NCBI RefSeq assembly: GCF_000090795.2
Contig: NW_003546422.1
Location: 59,688-123,687 of the forward strand
Direction of reading: 5' to 3'
Length of the DNA: 64,000 bases
Origin: Amphimedon queenslandica
Taxonomy: Eukaryota; Porifera; Demospongiae; Haplosclerida; Niphatidae
Positions 1-9,945 of the stretch are shown here, piece by piece; within the stretch, counting starts at the first letter, position 1; each line of letters starts with the position of its first letter. Made by a program: the position numbers and the translations under genes. The notes beneath the pieces are model-generated. The model searched no databases, was not told the origin of the DNA, and was given only the letters and a program-made list of their open reading frames with translations.

Positions 1-699
1 AGCGACCAAAATAGGATAATGAACAAGCTGTAACAAGAAGAAATTAGCATGTTGAAGTTTTCAGCCACTTTATTTCATGTGGGTGGGGCTACAAGTGACG
101 TTTTGATGATGAAAACATCCTGTCAAACTCAACTGAAACCAACTATTTTAAAAAAAAATTACATATGTAGTTAAATCAGCTCTTATATTGTTTAATTGTA
201 TTTCTTCAAATGCATTGGTTTTGTAATTCTGAAGTGATTTGTTTTGTTGTTTTTCTTTTTGTGTTGCCACTGGTTGAAGATTGGGAAGCAAATTCCTCAT
301 ACTGACAGTTCTTTGTCGTTTGGTCCCACCTTTTTCAACTTTTGTAACGAACTTTCAGGAGATGCATAACGAATACACAGCCTAAGATTACTTATATACA
401 AATGTTGAGCATTCTCTTCAACCACAATTGTGGTTCTTGGAATATACTGTGTAGACAAACATGGGGTCAGTCAAATTAGAGTAATTGTTACTGGTGTTAT
501 AGGGTAACTATCATGTATTATACTAATGATGTGTATTCAGTTTTACTATTCAAAAGAAATTATTCACTGAAATGTGAGCTCTCAAAGATGTTTTTTTGCT
601 TCCTTTTATGCTACTTCCTGTCAGTGGGTGTGGTTAAATGTGACATCACAAGAAGCATAGATGCTTGTAAATACGTTGCTTGATAGGTGAAATTGGTCC
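1..699. other. AT-rich stretch, no gene recognised
   Basis: No reading frame resembles a known protein and I see no repeat structure before position 700. It may be host intergenic or intronic sequence. Confidence 0.4.
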
Positions 700-764
700 T
701 TTTTTTGCCTAATAATGCAATAGCACTGATGTAAAGAAGTGGGATCATTACCATTTCTTATTCT

Positions 765-935
765 TAGTATGGTAATGCAAGACAAAACTCAAAATTCCAC
801 TTACAAGTGATTGCTTATGTTTGCTATTGTGAGTCTTTATCTTGCATTGCCATACTGAGAATAAGACTCAAAATAGCAAACTTAAGCATTCACCTATAAG
901 TGGAATTTTGAGTTTTTTCTCGCACTGCCATACTA
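765..935. repeat. Imperfect long hairpin (foldback MITE)
   Basis: The arm TAGTATGGTAATGCAAGAC... from 765 pairs with the arm ending ...CTCGCACTGCCATACTA at 935. The arms are about 75 bases with a short centre, and both contain the AAACTCAAAATTCCACTTA core. The whole unit lies just inside the left arm of the larger element. Confidence 0.7.
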
Positions 936-938
936 ATA

Positions 939-1133
939 GTGCGTTTACACTAACGAAGTGGGCCAAACCCTGCTGAACCAGGCTGAGCTGGCCTTACTGT
1001 ACTAACCATGCTGGCCTGGTTTGGCCCAGCTCACTTCCGCTCAGTTTGGTACTGTTTACACTAACTATCAAATGAAACTGTGCTGGCCCAATTTAAACAG
1101 GCCTGGCTCTGTTAAAGAAGCTGGTGTAAACGT
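939..1133. mobile_element. Short MITE with GTTTACAC ends
   Basis: The left end (GTGCGTTTACACTAAC) and right end (GCTGGTGTAAACGTA) are inverted copies around CGTTTACAC. The interior is GC-richer than its surroundings and rich in GGCC/CTGG words (CTGGCCTGGTTTGGCCCAG). It abuts the hairpin element, so the order of insertion of the two is not clear. Confidence 0.55.
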
Positions 1134-1200
1134 AGAATAAGAATAAGGAATGATAATGATCCGATTCCTTTACATTAGTACTATTATTAGGCAGAAAAAT

Positions 1201-1908
1201 AAAAGATCAATTACAGCTTTCCTTGTACTAAAAGGACAGTCATTTAATGATATTATTAACTGCATGAGAACGAAAAAATTAAGTCATGTATGCTTTTTAA
1301 AATCATTAGTATAAGTAATTGTTTAAATGCCATTTTTTAATTTGGGCATCTACAATATGAACAGTTAGCATTAAAGCTAAACTACTATGTACTCCAAGTC
1401 CATCAGCTCTTCTGTCACTGTATGGAATTGATGAATTACTGGACTACTGACTGATTTGATCACTATATAAAATTCATTTAAATGCATCAGTGGAATGATT
1501 TCAACTCGTGTCTCACTAAATAAATTTCAACAATCATAATATGGCGCGATTTAAGGTAGAAATTTTAGCAAAATGAATGATACAGTCTTGACTAATGCTG
1601 CTTGGAATAATATTAAACTGTAATGAACATGTTGCTGTTGCAGAGATAGTCCGTTGCTAGTCTTGCGTAGCCAGCTCCTCCCTATGTGCCTATGCGAGGG
1701 TCTGGCTGGGCAAATTGACCACACTCCACCCGTTCTGTTTCACCCAAAATTGGGTAAACCAGAAGTATGGCGTCACAATGCAATGTCACATATCTCCTCA
1801 AATTACCATAAATTTGACCGTTTACTTACACATGGTTGAAATTAGTCTACCCAACCCACTTGAGTCTGACATGCGAAACTAGATTCAAACACAGTTCAAA
1901 CTTCAAGC
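1201..1908. other. No gene recognised
   Basis: AT-rich sequence with only short open frames. A GC-richer patch at about 1650-1770 (the AGCCAGCTCCTCCCTATG region) has a base composition unlike its flanks and could be a repeat remnant, but I find no partner for it in this window. Confidence 0.35.
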
Positions 1909-1909
1909 T

Positions 1910-3110
1910 ATGTCTCTTCCAGCTGCAGATTCTCTCTCTTTAGCCGAGGCTAAAGTTGGTATAACTCTGAAAGACAAACAAAGAGAAGCAGTGCTTGCTG
2001 TTTTACAGAATAAAGATGCTTTTTGTATTTTACCAACTGGTTGTGGCAAGTCCCTATTGTATGGCATACTTCCTACATTCCAGCTTTTGACTACATAGTG
2101 GTTAAGTTAGTATCAAACACTAAGCATTAAAGTTATTTTGCACTAGGTAGAGAAGTAGGAGTGAGAAAAGTTGTATGTATTTGTCCCTTGACCTCACTAA
2201 TGCTAGACCAACGAAGTAATTTTACCAGCAAGGGGATCTGCATTGAGTATGTTGGTGAAATTCAACATGATCAAGAAGTCATTAAGAATATAGTCAGTGG
2301 CAATGTCCCACTGATTCTAGTTAGCCCTGAGAATATTACATGCAACCCACTCTATCGAGGAATGCTGCACAATAAAGTGTTTAAAGATAATATGGCAGTC
2401 TTACCAATTGATGAAGCACATTGTGTTAAAACATGGTAAGATTGACACTTGTATTACATGAGTAATTATTCTTTCCATTCAGTGGAGATCATTTTCAAAC
2501 AACGCTGGCTGAATTTGGTCACATTGGCAGTTCTTTACCAAGTGTACCAGTAATAGCCGCAACAGCTACTGCAACAAAGACAACTTTTGAATCTGTGGTA
2601 AAGAGTTTGCTAATGGAGATTGTGGTAGTGATAGGAATTTCATCCTGTGGAAACAACATCTTTTTGACTGTTACGTTTGTGTCTTTGAGTGAGTTTGCAA
2701 ACAATGTGTATACTCAATTGAGGAAGGAAGGATTAAATTACCATAAAAATGTAATTTTTTGCCATTCATATTCAGATTGTAACTTAGTATATGACAAAAT
2801 AGAGCTATTCCTTGGTCTTTACATCATATATCCCCCTGGAAAATCGATGGTTTGTCAATATTGTCTTCTTGATTTATACACAAGAGCTAGTACAGACGAT
2901 GTTGAAAAAAGTCCCTGATGTATTTGTGAAAAGAGTTCACAAATTAGAATAATAGTAGCAACCTGTGCAGTCAGGATGGGTATTCACTGCTCAGATATGA
3001 GACATATATGTCACTAGAGATCACCTATTACTTTGGAGGATTATGCTCAGAAGTAGGCAGAGCTGGACGATATCCCAGAGGTAGAATTACTCCTGGTATG
3101 CAAGGGTATA
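1910..3110 (+). pseudogene. RecQ-family DNA helicase, broken multi-exon copy
   Basis: RecQ enzymes are ATP-driven 3'-5' DNA helicases. The first exon (1910-2098) has a Q-motif-like start (LKDKQREAVLAVL) and Walker A (LPTGCGKSLLY). A second exon (about 2147-2435) carries CPLTSLMLDQ, VSPEN and the DEAH box (IDEAHCVKTW). A GT-AG intron (2436-2482) leads to an exon with the SAT-like motif AATATATKTT and FCHSYSDC. The frame then breaks, but motif V-like ATCAVRMGIHCSDM and motif VI GRAGR are readable at about 2950-3080 after a one-base shift. In-frame stops and shifts make it a pseudogene. No RQC or HRDC domain is visible. RecQ-like genes are often amplified in sponge and cnidarian genomes; whether this one rode on a transposon cannot be told here. 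Confidence 0.85.
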
Positions 3111-3652
3111 GAAACAAGCGTAACAGTGTAAAAATATTCCTATAATTGTTTTTACCACCTTGCAAGTACAACTGGGTTCTTATTAAGACTTATGAAGGTT
3201 CTCTAAACCTTCTAATGTTTCTAGAGAAGTCTTTAGACAGTACCTCTATGTTCTTTCACTGTTAGAAAGATCATAACTTTGTCCCGTGTGCATGCCGCCA
3301 TTTTGTTTGCCGTGACCACACCCACTTACGTAGCGTGGACAGGTGGTTGCTAATGCTTGTTATTTCTCCAATACAACATGTATAGAAGAAATGTAAGTGT
3401 TGACATACATATATATATATATATCGCACGTGGGTGAAATCAATTATAGGACGACCTGGGGGCTATGCCCCCAGGTCGTAAAAACGCAATCCATTGCAGG
3501 CACAAGTTGATTTATGACACTTTTCTACTTCATGAAGAAACATCTTTACAGAATAACTGTGATTGTTCGGACATATGTGAACATATCTGTAACTGTTCAC
3601 TGCATAAATGATATGTTTATAATATTAATTGTTTGTTAGTAATATTATTATT
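3111..3652. other. Non-coding spacer with TA run and a perfect hairpin
   Basis: It contains a short (AT)n run near 3409-3424 and the 13-bp-stem hairpin at 3451-3479. The part at 3190-3310 (TTTCTAGAGAAGTCTTTAGAC, then GCCGCCATTTTG) loosely resembles the interior of the MITE at 18871-19571, so it may be a remnant of the same non-autonomous family. Confidence 0.35.
3451..3479. repeat. Perfect hairpin, 13-bp stem with 3-base loop
   Basis: ACGACCTGGGGGC is followed by TAT and its exact complement GCCCCCAGGTCGT. The GC-rich stem stands out in AT-rich flanks. No T-tract terminator or tRNA-like context accompanies it, so its role is unknown. Confidence 0.8.
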
Positions 3653-6560
3653 TTACAAGGAAAAGAAAGAGTGAAAGAATTGGTGGCTTGCAGTACGCGA
3701 ATGAAAGTCTGGTCCTAATCCAACATAAAACAATACTATAGTTCTGTCCCCACTTTGATGACAATCTTTCAGCTGGCTGTTTATAAAAATGGTGGCTTCC
3801 TTACCCAACTTTCCATCAAGTGATACACATAGGGGTGTGAATTGAGCTCTTCTTTCACTGCACGCTTGATTGTACTTCCTCTTTTTCTCTCGTTCTGCAG
3901 CTAGTAATACTTCAGATGGTGAGCGGTTGCTGTAAGACTGGGCGTCAGTGTCTGATGTCAAACAACCCCTCAGACTGTAGCATCCAGACAGTTCAGCTAT
4001 ACTGAGGCAGGACTACCAGATAAATGATGTGTCTTACGTACTACTGGCTCTGGTGATTTCAGTAATTGCAAGAGAGGCCAAATCCCCAAAAGCATCCCTT
4101 CATTGTGATGTTGTGTAACTAAACCCCCTTTTCTACATGACAGAGCATGAGAGAGATCAAATGGTGTGTTACACCCATCACAATGTGGTGGTATTTCTAG
4201 TAAAGGTTTCCTATACCTGATGGCAAGGGCGTCTCTAAACTCCTGTGCAGATAGGGCAATGCGATGTTTAGCTACAGGGTTTACTGTGAGCCACGAAGAC
4301 ATCTTGTCATCCTTAGCTCTACACATGGCACCATATTATTCCTGATCAATCCTAGTAGAATAATAAAACCTCTAGCATATCTGCGTCCTTGTTCTTATTG
4401 ATCTTCTTAATATATGACTCATAGTATTCTGTAAACTCATCGATATCAAATTGACCATTTTCTTTTAGAGCATTAGTATAAGGGGTGGTATGCTTCGTTG
4501 AGTTTGATTAGTTTTTATCAGCAGTGGTGGCTAAAGTATATTGAGGCCACTGATCCTTGTTGGAAGAGAAAGAGAGTACGCTCACTATTGGAGATCTCAC
4601 AACCAAGAAGAGTTGATAACAACTTCTTGATAACAGTTTCACTGGACCAAACAATTCCCTCTGCAGATATGTCCATTGAGATTGTGTTGATCTTGTGTAG
4701 GCAGAGTATTGTGGCTGTGTCTCAGCAATAACAATTAGCCTTTCAAGTATCTTAACCCATTGACTAACACAGTCCTTAACATTATTCAATGATCCAATCT
4801 TATTACCAATAACACTACCAAGCAGCCTATGGCTGGTTGTCACATTCACACCATAACTCTGAAATAGACCACAAGCACTTGAAACATAATCAGAATTGAC
4901 AACAAGAACTCATTTCCGAGGTTCAAAATGGTGACCTGGGGAACCATGACAATAAATCATCCAATGAAGCACAAGCTGAGGCATTGTCTGCATACCATAC
5001 GTCTCTACCTGTGTTAGGATGGCTAATGTGATGAATCAGTGAGACTGTAGCCACAGCATATATAAACATTGAGAGTGGGTCCCCTTGAGTTACCCCTTTG
5101 TTACTGTATAAAAACTCATTTGAATCTTTGACCACCAGAGGTGCCCTACCTCTGTATGTATAAAATACAAACATGAACAAATAGGCCAAAGAATATGTGG
5201 GTATTCCACAGAGCTGCCTGACAGTTAATACTATTAAAAGTGTTCGATGCATCAATCATCAAAACTCCTTATCCATGATTCTCATTTGCCTTAAACAAAT
5301 CAGACTCAGTATGTATTGCAGCCTCAATCCCACACTTAACTCTTCCACAGAGTTGGGTAATATTACTTGTATTATTGAGATCATACCTTGTTAGAAAACG
5401 AACAGTCTTACAAGTTATTCTTAGAGTCTTACCAATTCCTATGGGACGAACACCAGGACACTTACCTAGAGCTACCAGCTGACATGACATAAGTGCATAA
5501 ATATCATCCCAAGGAACAACGTTGTTCGTGAGATGACAGACCAGGGTGGCAATGAAACCCTGAAGACGATCACTATGTGCCCCATAGCGAAGGAAAACAT
5601 CGTGCCAGTGGCCAGCGTTGGTACCCAAAGGTCCGGCACTGCCTTGAATGTGGGAGGCTGTGAAGTGAATGTGTGCACCAGTAACCATTTGATCTAGTCT
5701 TGGAGGGAGAGTATCACACTTAATCAGAGCAGACTCGGGTGGACATTGCCAATCTGGGTGTTTCGACTTTAAAGCATCTAAAATTGTCGTAGTAGACGAA
5801 TGACGGTCTCAGGTCATTGTTTCAATTACTTTACTAAAAGGTAGTATAAGTCCCTTTGACCACTCAGAGAGCCATTGCACAGTTGCCCTAGTCTTGCCCT
5901 GCATTATTAATTTTTTTTAAAACAGTGACCAAATGATCGGTGTCCTCTTTATAGGCCTGGGTCTTGAGAGTACTGTCACACGCAACAGCTTCATTCATTA
6001 AACTATCAAAGCCTTCAATTGTCCCTTTCAACAACCTTCTCTCCATCAATGCTCTTATATCAGTCCCTTTCCTTACCGTACGGGTTCTTTGTAATATTAC
6101 ATCAGAAAAAGCCATCAGCCTTTCAGAGGAATAGTTCCCAGCAGCGACTTCCTCAGACAGTAGATCGACATATCTTCGACCAATGGATCCTCCAGGGACA
6201 TGGTATAATCTTCCTTTCAAGTGAGTAACCAGTGGCAGGACCACTCACTGTCTGGCACTGTAGTACAGCACAAAGTATCTCCAAAGGCACACGTTATGTA
6301 CTGTTCAAAGTCAAGGATACTTGTACGAGCGCTAGATGAAGACGAGGGCCTGCACATTGACAGGAGAAACCAATGGCGGCGAAGGACAGTCATGATGTTG
6401 GGAAAGAGATGGTATGGAGCTGCTAGTAGTAGATTGTATGGTTTTTTGGTCAGGTTTCTTTCCTTTTAGGAAGACAAGAGAAACACTTAGAGCCTGTCTT
6501 CCGGCAAAAACAGGACTTACATACAGCACTGGACCCATTACAGGCACAGCACTTCATGCT
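3653..6560 (-). pseudogene. Reverse transcriptase of a cnidarian/sponge-type retroelement with C-terminal nuclease-like domain, degenerate
   Basis: Reading from high to low coordinates: an N-terminal segment (6244-5888) with PGGSIGRRYVDLLSEEV; RT fingers (about 5688-5269) with PLGTNAGHWHDV and GVRPIGIGKTLRI; the RT palm (about 5255-4923) with GVTQGDPLSMFIYA and WYADNASAC in place of the canonical YADD; a thumb-like part (4849-4508) with NVTTSHRLLGSVIG and AETQPQ; a Cys motif (4326-3997) CDGCNTPFDLSHALSCRKGG; and a PD-(D/E)XK-like end (3961-3653) with DTDAQSYSNRS, AEREKKRKYNQAC and FTPLCVSLDGKLG. The order matches an RT family I know from corals and sponges. Frames shift between segments and the second catalytic Asp is Asn, so it should be inactive. 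Confidence 0.8.
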
Positions 6561-6571
6561 ACCACCCTCGA

Positions 6572-6935
6572 TTTTTTCTTATTATTATTATTATTATTAT
6601 TATTATAAAACAACAATAGAGACTGTAACACATACATGTAGATAATGTTATGATGGGAATAGAGGGAAAGCCCTACAGAACAACAGAAATAAAGAAATAC
6701 AAGAAGACAAGGAAAAGTAGGAAGAATTATTATTTTTATTACTATTATTATTATTATTAGTATTATTATAAAATAAATTAATTAATATCTCAAATGATAC
6801 AGATAGATTAGGTAGGGTTAGAGCTAGAAAGAAAATAAAATATGTCATATTTATAGAGGTAGAATGAGAATAAGAGTAATATTTAAGACATTATGAGGGA
6901 TAGAGTTGCATCATCAATTATTACTATTATACATA
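6572..6935. repeat. (ATT)n microsatellites and AT-rich spacer
   Basis: Two ATT-type runs (about 6580-6607 and 6735-6772) flank a short purine-rich spacer. Such runs are common 3' tails of LINE-type elements, but neither run clearly belongs to the RT relics on either side. Confidence 0.5.
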
Positions 6936-6939
6936 TTCA

Positions 6940-7530
6940 GCTGCAGGGGTCCCATCTCATCTTGAGCCATCCGGCTTGGCTAGATCTGATGGTAAGAGAC
7001 TGGATGGAGTCACCATGGTCCCATAGTCATTAGGTAAGCCCCTTGTTTCGGATGCCACATGCCCTGACACCCTAGCACCGTCTTATGAGAGCATTCCATT
7101 TCATGGCCCTGGGTCTTTTGCTAAGGCTGCTAAGGTGAAGAAGTGTGCTAAGTAAGATGCCCTCCATCAGTCATACTCCTTCACTCCTGTGGCAATAGAG
7201 ACCTTTGGTGCCATTGGTTTATGTCCCTGAAGTTCCTCTGTCAGCTGGGAACTTGAATTGGGGAGCAGTTTGGGGAGGAGTCCTTCTCATAATTGATGCA
7301 TCAGATTTCAGTCGTGGTACAAAAGGCCAACGCTGTGAGTGTTATGGGGTCCCTTCCTGAGTCTGCTCATCCTGACAAATTTTTCTTTTTGTAGTTATTT
7401 ACTTAATTAGTCCTTTTTGTATAAAGTATTAGAATTGGTAAAATGAAGTTAGTATAGGGAAATAATAGGTTAATTAAATCATTGTTATTTAGTAAGAAAA
7501 TAAAAATGGGTTGATGCCTAACCCATCCTC
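6940..7530 (+). pseudogene. C-terminal relic of the same RT family, 3' end with tail
   Basis: Across shifting plus-strand frames I read KRLDGVTMVP, SDATCPDTLAPSYES, AKAAKVKKCAK and YSFTPVAIETFGAIG. These correspond to the PD-(D/E)XK-like end of the RT family at 3653-6560, including a D-T-A-S stretch, a KK-x(4) helix and the F-T-P-V-A-I-E-T motif. No RT palm remains, so this is a 5'-truncated copy. The relic runs into non-coding sequence and ends at an (ATT)n/(AAT)n tract near 7538-7590, consistent with a LINE-like tail. Confidence 0.6.
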
Positions 7531-8205
7531 GATGGTTATTATTATTATTGATAGTACATAAATAATAATAATAATAATAATGATAATTTTATCATGTCAA
7601 ATTTCAATTGACCAATCAGAGAGCAGAATACCAGATTTCTATGAGATACCTCCCAGGAACACTTAGAAACCTCCGGCAAACACTTACAAACCTGGCGCTC
7701 TACGCTTATGCTCTTATTAATCCATTTGTCAAGCTTGGTGGTTTCTTTATTGCCTAGCATGTTAGATATGTTGTATGTATGTCAACTCTACTTCAGTGAA
7801 TAACCTATAATTTGTAGTACAGATAATAATAATTTAAGTCTAGAGTTGATCAAAATAATTATAATATTGATAATATTAATTGCATTAAAAATAAGTCACC
7901 TAAGAAACAAAACACTAGGGATTGAAGAGCGAGACAACAAAAATATAGAAAAAATACTAACAAAAGTAATAATGATAATAATAAATTCAGTAAGCATAAA
8001 CTATTGTAACAATTAAAACTCAAAAAAATCATAAATAAATAAATGACATTAATAAACAAATAAATAATAACAATAATAATATTAGAATAATAAACAATTA
8101 TTATTATTATTTTTTTTAAACTTTTATCTATTTTAGATATTACTGATATACATTATTATACTTTGTTACACATACAATAGCATTAATTATTGCATAAATG
8201 AGTAC
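7531..8205. other. AT-rich spacer with trinucleotide runs
   Basis: Contains ATT and AAT runs at 7538-7590, 7970-7985 and 8060-8115. Open frames here are short, low-complexity and without recognisable domains. Confidence 0.4.
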
Positions 8206-9215
8206 CTATTATATCCACCATTCTGCCAGTTACCTTATCTTTATTGTACGTCTCCAAGACAAATTCTTTAAAGGAAAATGAAGCATGTCTTCTATGTGGC
8301 TGGTTAATCAGGACTCTTGGAGATTCTTCCAAACTCTCAATCATGGCATTGACATCTTTCTGATTGGATGGAATGCTATGCTTCTGTGAAACCGTCGCTC
8401 TGCAAACTGATTACAAATATTTTTGTACTACTAGTGCTTTTGCAGCTCGAGTGATGGTACCAGTACCAATATTTGAGTTCAGATTTCTGAGAATCTCCTT
8501 TAGTCTTCTATTTCAGTGTTCCTGATGAAGGTCGCAGGGATTGTTGCATTCAATACGTCCAGGAGTGTTTATGAACCTATCATATGCTAACTGCTGTGTT
8601 TTGCGTTTAGAAAATACATAAAATGATATTGTGCTAGCAAGATTACGGCCTCTTTTCTATAGTTCACTCTATTGGTAGCATCATATACTAGAAATAAAAA
8701 TTTCTATATAAGCATTACTCTCTTAGTTCACTCTATTGGTAGCATCATATACTAGAAATAAAAATTTCTATATAAGCATTACTCTCTTCCTGCCACCTTC
8801 TCTTATTGCGTCATGAAATGTGTCCTACAGTAAACAGAGAGTGATTAGTTCAGAGGAATATGTCAGGACACCATCAGATGTGTCTGTGCCAGCAGGAACA
8901 CTTAACAGCCTTACATATCTTTTAATAACAAGCTCTTCAACATTAAGTGATATCACACTCTCATTCTTTACTTCTTTTGTTGCAACAACTAAGTTGGAAG
9001 TGAAATCTTTCGATAAAAGTCTTCCTTGGCTTTGACATTGTTTGGGCATGATTATTTGGAACTGATGTATCTCTGACTAAATTTTTAAGTGCATTAATGT
9101 TCCCCATTTGCCTTCCTGATTTAGCTTCATTAATTGAGCAAATAACGCATGTAAATATATGCATACAGTTGAATCGCAACCGTCTGAATTTTGACAAGTT
9201 TATTTGCACCGGAAG
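8206..9215 (-). pseudogene. DUF6589-like gene fragment
   Basis: On the minus strand an open part (9209-8961) reads CSINEAKSGRQMGNINALKN, RDTSVPNNHAQTMSKPRKTF and FHFQLSCCNKRSKE. It continues through a frame change with SVISLNVEELVIKRYVRL and DTSDGVLTYSSELI. Further down, broken by stops, are FHDAIREGGRKRV and a region like PGRIECNNPCDLHQEH. I recognise this order from a large uncharacterised animal family with a transposase-like core (I believe DUF6589). The family name is from memory; the homology to the fragment at 21166-21395, which carries a different part of the same protein type, is likewise by recognition. Stops and an internal 64-bp duplication make it a relic. Confidence 0.6.
8661..8788. 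repeat. Perfect tandem duplication of 64 bp
   Basis: The unit beginning AGTTCACTCTATTGGTAGCA and ending TTACTCTCTT occurs at 8661-8724 and again at 8725-8788 with no difference. It lies inside the degenerate DUF6589-like gene, disrupts its frame, and must be recent compared with the decay of the gene (or be an assembly artefact). Confidence 0.9.
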
Positions 9216-9576
9216 GGGGTGGTACTCATAACATTTAATATGGCGCTCATAGATGAAGGCTCACTGAAAAAAGGAGCACTTTCAGTGCAGCGTCTTTTCT
9301 GAAGACTTCTGCTGTACCATATCAGGTTAATGAGACATTTAGGTTGCTATACTTATTTATTTTGAGTTAATTTTTTTCATTTTATTTAGCGGCAGTTTTG
9401 TGACAGCATAAGTCTCGTCATGTGGGTGGTGTTGTGTCAGTTGAGGTTTTATAAGTCAAAGAGGAAGTCTGGCACACACATGAAACTCTTACATCAAGTT
9501 CCAAGATGCTTTATCTATCATTACTTTTTTCGTAACTCTATACGGCTGTAAAAATGCAAGTGTGCCATTGTTATAG
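9216..9576. other. Spacer, no gene recognised
   Basis: Between the DUF6589-like relic and the left inverted repeat of the P-like transposon. No domain, repeat partner or RNA gene is visible. Confidence 0.4.
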
Positions 9577-9945
9577 ACTTATAGCAAGAGTAGATAATAG
9601 AAGAGAGTGTTCTACTGTGATATACCCCCTGCTTCATCACGTCGTAAAATTGAAGAGTCACATTCAGGATATTTCAGTATTTTATTTTTAGTAGTTATTA
9701 AAAATTAATTATTCATTGATGGGTTTGAACTATGGGCGGGGCTGTAGAGCGCGCCGAAAACGGCAATAATACCACCCGTACGTGCAATCTGCGATCTTCT
9801 TGTGCTGTTTCTGCTCATTTTAAAATGTTTGCTGTCATCATTCCTCTACTTCTACCAGTTTTTTTTCAAAACTACACCCAGTCTTTCTTGCTTTTTTTAA
9901 ATTTTACTCTTTTTTGTGATGGCAACTCCTGCAGAGGCTAGCTCA
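9577..9945 (+). repeat. Left terminal inverted repeat of P-like element, with leader and start of gene 1
   Basis: Matches the reverse complement of 14525-14904 with few differences. Shared words include GAAGAGTCACATTCAGGATA and GGGTTTGAACTATGGGCGGG. The GGGCGGGGC box and the AT-rich stretch upstream make a plausible promoter. Pairing extends through the ATG at 9919 to about codon 9. Confidence 0.9.

Larger units (their letters stand above)
700..1200. mobile_element. MITE with ~65-bp terminal inverted repeats, containing two smaller elements
   Basis: The arm at about 700-767 (TGCCTAATAATGCAATAG onward) reappears as its reverse complement at about 1133-1199 with a few mismatches. Both arms end in a run of T (outer side) and share a GGATCATTACCATT-type core. 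The interior codes for nothing and is filled by a hairpin element and a second small element, so this looks like a non-autonomous DNA element that was a target for later insertions. No superfamily can be assigned from the ends. Confidence 0.7.

Noticed and set aside
4498-6469. Plus-strand frames overlapping the RT relic
   Set aside because: The minus strand carries ordered RT motifs throughout; the plus frames have no domain.
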